This document shows positions 61,239 through 64,000 of a DNA stretch of 64,000 nucleotides, in pieces. The DNA lies in NCBI RefSeq assembly GCF_032854445.1, contig NC_088302.1, positions 48,026,645-48,090,644 on the forward strand, read 5' to 3'. The position numbers and the translations under genes are program-made. The notes below the pieces were generated by a model. That model made no database searches and was not told where the DNA came from. It saw nothing but the letters and a program-made list of their open reading frames with translations. The number at the start of each line of letters is the position of its first letter. The first letter of the stretch is position 1. The stretch comes from Liolophura sinensis. Taxonomy: Eukaryota > Mollusca > Polyplacophora > Chitonida > Chitonidae.

Positions 61239-64000
61239 AGCAGGTATATTTGACTGAGCATAAGACGGGGTCTATGTAATCGTTAACCGAATTGTCATCT
61301 GGGCATGATAAGTTGTGTATCAAGCGATATTCCCCTGGCTGTTTCTTGGAACTAAACCGAATGTTGAAATTGTTAATGTGATAATTTTCTTACAACTGCT
61401 GTTGGGTTAAAATTGATAGATTTTAGATTTCTTGCTATATTTGGAAGTCTTGAGGCAGTATACTTGAGGGAAAAGTCAAATCTAAAACCATCGACTATTT
61501 CTGCCGCTTCCGTTTTGTTTAGAAATAATCTCAAATTCTGCTGCCGGCGATCCAGTTTAACTGGCGTTTTGCCTAAACTGAAGATGTTTTGGCTTGAAGA
61601 AACGAAAATTTTGACTTAAATGCTTGACCCCACACATATTTGCAGCATGTCTGCCTCCACATTTTGCACATGCGTGCCTGAATTTACAGGTATCCCTTCT
61701 ACACCCATTGCCATTGAATGCCCAACAGACAGCTGCCTCCTAAATTGCTATTTACCCTAATATTACTATTATTGACTGTAGCTGGCCTGCCGACAAGGTT
61801 CGGGGGCGTTTGACATTGAATCATAAACATGAGCCAAAGTTCTGCGTTAAGACCAGCCCACGACTGGGATGGGTCATTTGCATGGCGAATTCGGAACTGC
61901 TCATCGCACATTCTCCAGCTAAACCCACCAAACCTCTTGGCTGCTGTCCTGATAGTATTCATATATTTTTGCAGCTGTAAAGCCGTATGGGGAGATTTCT
62001 CAATCAGGACGCTGGCATAAATCAAAAATGCTGGTGTCTATTTGTCAATGGAGTCCACTCGAGCAACAGAGGGTTTTGCTTTAAATTTCCAGCTGTCCTG
62101 AAGCAGACGAGAATACGGTCGTGGACCCAACAAGCTGAACTGATTCCCTTTCACCCTGCAGCATGAGCCCTAGTTCAACGAACTCATCACGCCATATCGT
62201 CTCTGTCAAAGTTTGAGGTAAATTTGAAACCAAATTGTCGATACCAGAGGAGGTCTTAGGCACTAGGCTAAATTCGTATTTAACGGCTCATCTATGGGCT
62301 ACGAGCCTATGTGATCACTAGCAGTGCTCGGGACAGTCCGTGTTGTTGACAACACAGGAGTTGGGGTGGATACTCGTCCATCTGCTGGCCGCTGGTACTG
62401 GCGCCAGCTGTAGCAGGGCCCAGGTCACCCAAGGTGTTCAAAAAGGGCAAGTAACAGGTTGCAGACAGCTGTCTACTGCCGTCCCTGTTGCGGTCTACTT
62501 TGGATGCTTTGACCATTTAATCAATAGTAATTGTGATGTAATTACTTTCAATTCAGCCGTCTACTTTTGAGCTCTGACTTCCTTCTCAAATTATAAATGA
62601 AAACCCCGGTCACTCAAATCGTCGCCCAGGGAAAGCACGGGGGCCGTAGGCCTTGTAGATGACTTCGACCTCCTCTCCACTTTCCCCAATTTGGGACCCT
62701 TGGCAGCCAATGGACCTCCATGTTTGTCTGCCGTGGGTAACGTCTGAATCACAGTCCCATGCTATCTGCTTTACAGTCCGGCGAGACAATTCTCCTCTGC
62801 AAATACACTAAACTGTTGGTGAACGAAACGCACTAGTAAATGCAAAACGAAACGAAAATCTGAAGAGATGCAGGTAGGATATAAAGATAAAGTTAAAATC
62901 AGGACAGTGATTAATGAACTGGCTCTGTACTTCGGCTAGATGGTGAAATGAAAGACCCGTGTGACACCCGGCGGCAGAGGGAGACCACTGGACCAAGGGG
63001 GATAACCCTAACCACCCAAGTTAAACAATCACCACAGAGTTCGGTACATCACAGGAGCTCACACACCACCCAAAAGACCTCCTGTGTAATAATAGGGTTT
63101 ATCCTGTGATAATGATTAAAAGGTTTAAATTTCAACTCACAGCTCATGAAACTGCTCATGAAAGAGGTAATGCAGGAAACATGCTTGTACAATGAGCAAT
63201 GTGATTCAACTGATGGTATCTGTACACGAAACGGTGTTGTATTCGACGTACACAGAGCATATATAAGTCTTGGAATAGTTGAATAAGTTGTCAAAACTGT
63301 GTCAGCGACTACCTTGTCCTGCACCAAACATATACACTGTAACCTCACGGCCTAAATCCACGTTCCAAGAGACACGCATGTTTGTGGCGTCATCGATTCA
63401 TGCTGTGACAGCATAAGCTGGTAAATTCCACATAGAAATGAACTATGATGAACTTGACATAAAAAGGCTAGGCTAACATGTCACATGGCTAACCCCAAGG
63501 TACAAATGCCTAGTTTCCTCCAATCCGACGTCAAAACAAAACCTAGGTTCATTCAGTATGGCTTGAATATACAGGCATAACGTAGATATGGCACGGTACG
63601 TGTATCAAACCAGACGATATTATTAATAGCTATTCCCAATTTTTTTTTACACAATTAACAATAAGAGGATTCAGCATTAGTCAAAGTCCTATACTTTCAT
63701 GTGTGTCTATTAGTGCATTGTTGTGGACAATTTGTCTGATAATATTCAACGTTTTTCGAGCAAACATGGCGCGATATTTTTGGTAACGCTCAAAGCTTGG
63801 CCGATTATCTTACAATGTACATAGCCTCCAGAGACATATAAATATCAACATAGGTTATGTGATCCATGGCCATTGTAGCTCCACTTGGGTTTTCCTGTCT
63901 ATGGTTCAAACCTTGCCTTGGGCAAGGGATGTGGGAAAGTTCGTCAGTAAATTGTCAAAGGTCGATGGCAATGCGGTTTCCTGCATCCATAAAATTGAGA
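61239..64000. repeat. Direct duplication, copy 2 (DIRS gag and 5' part)
   Basis: Nearly identical to 21214-24013 in the same orientation, beginning abruptly inside the RT region (AGCAGGTATATTTGACTGAG) and continuing to the window edge. Lacks about 38 bp near 63207 between short CAA repeats. Includes the gag remnant on the minus strand and the SINE-like unit at its right. Confidence 0.95.
61625..62585 (-). pseudogene. DIRS-like gag remnant (copy 2)
   Basis: Open pieces at 62516-62307, 62263-62081 and 62025-61699, equivalent to and broken at the same places as copy 1. The last piece again has FGGFSWR and DEQFRIRHAND. Confidence 0.7.

Overview
The window looks like nuclear DNA of a lophotrochozoan invertebrate, most likely a mollusc; the species cannot be named from the sequence. 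The reasons are spliced animal genes with GT-AG introns, AT-rich introns full of minisatellites, and many copies of a tRNA-derived SINE with a shared tail (TATAAGTGAAATATTCTTGA followed by GTACGGCGTAAAACACC) ending in an A/T-rich AAAT-type repeat.

Three host genes are supported exon by exon. (1) The N-terminal half of a Bloom-syndrome RecQ helicase (BLM) runs on the minus strand from 6926 to 327 and leaves the window before the helicase core. (2) RPL36 (ribosomal protein eL36) runs on the plus strand with coding exons between 11090 and 13025. (3) A sodium-dependent SLC6-family transporter has 13 coding exons on the plus strand from 29440 to 58736, covering all twelve membrane helices. It carries one apparent frameshift in exon 3 and unusual residues in helix 1.

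The main mobile element is a degenerate Polinton/Maverick, a large virus-like DNA transposon, at 41525-56216. It sits inside the SLC6 intron between coding exons 9 and 10, has terminal inverted repeats, and is flanked by the duplicated target TCCATG. It is visibly more GC-rich than the host DNA. It carries a DD35E integrase, protein-primed type DNA polymerase B, packaging ATPase, double-jelly-roll type major capsid protein, a zinc-ribbon protein and about ten structural or unknown genes in tightly packed divergent and convergent blocks. No adenovirus-type protease was recognised. Many genes hold stops or frameshifts, while the ATPase and several small genes are intact.

Other elements are a decayed DIRS-like tyrosine-recombinase retroelement (about 19215-22560, minus), whose gag and 5' part is repeated in direct orientation at 61239-64000 with the same breaks; a non-LTR retrotransposon 3' end (16575-17472); a Crypton/KIAA1958-like recombinase remnant (37530-38214); two or more SINE families; a fold-back MITE-like element; and satellite arrays at 1957-2455, 13330-14115, 14390-16200, 18724-18935, 26597-26760, 32705-33190 and 35085-35735.

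Layout: 1-8.9 kb BLM; 8.9-13.1 kb RPL36; 13.3-16.2 kb satellites; 16.4-24.1 kb transposon remnants; 24-29.4 kb intergenic with SINEs; 29.4-58.7 kb SLC6 with the Polinton in its ninth coding intron; 58.7-64 kb intergenic and the second DIRS copy. BLM and RPL36 are divergent and may share a promoter near 8.84-8.95 kb.
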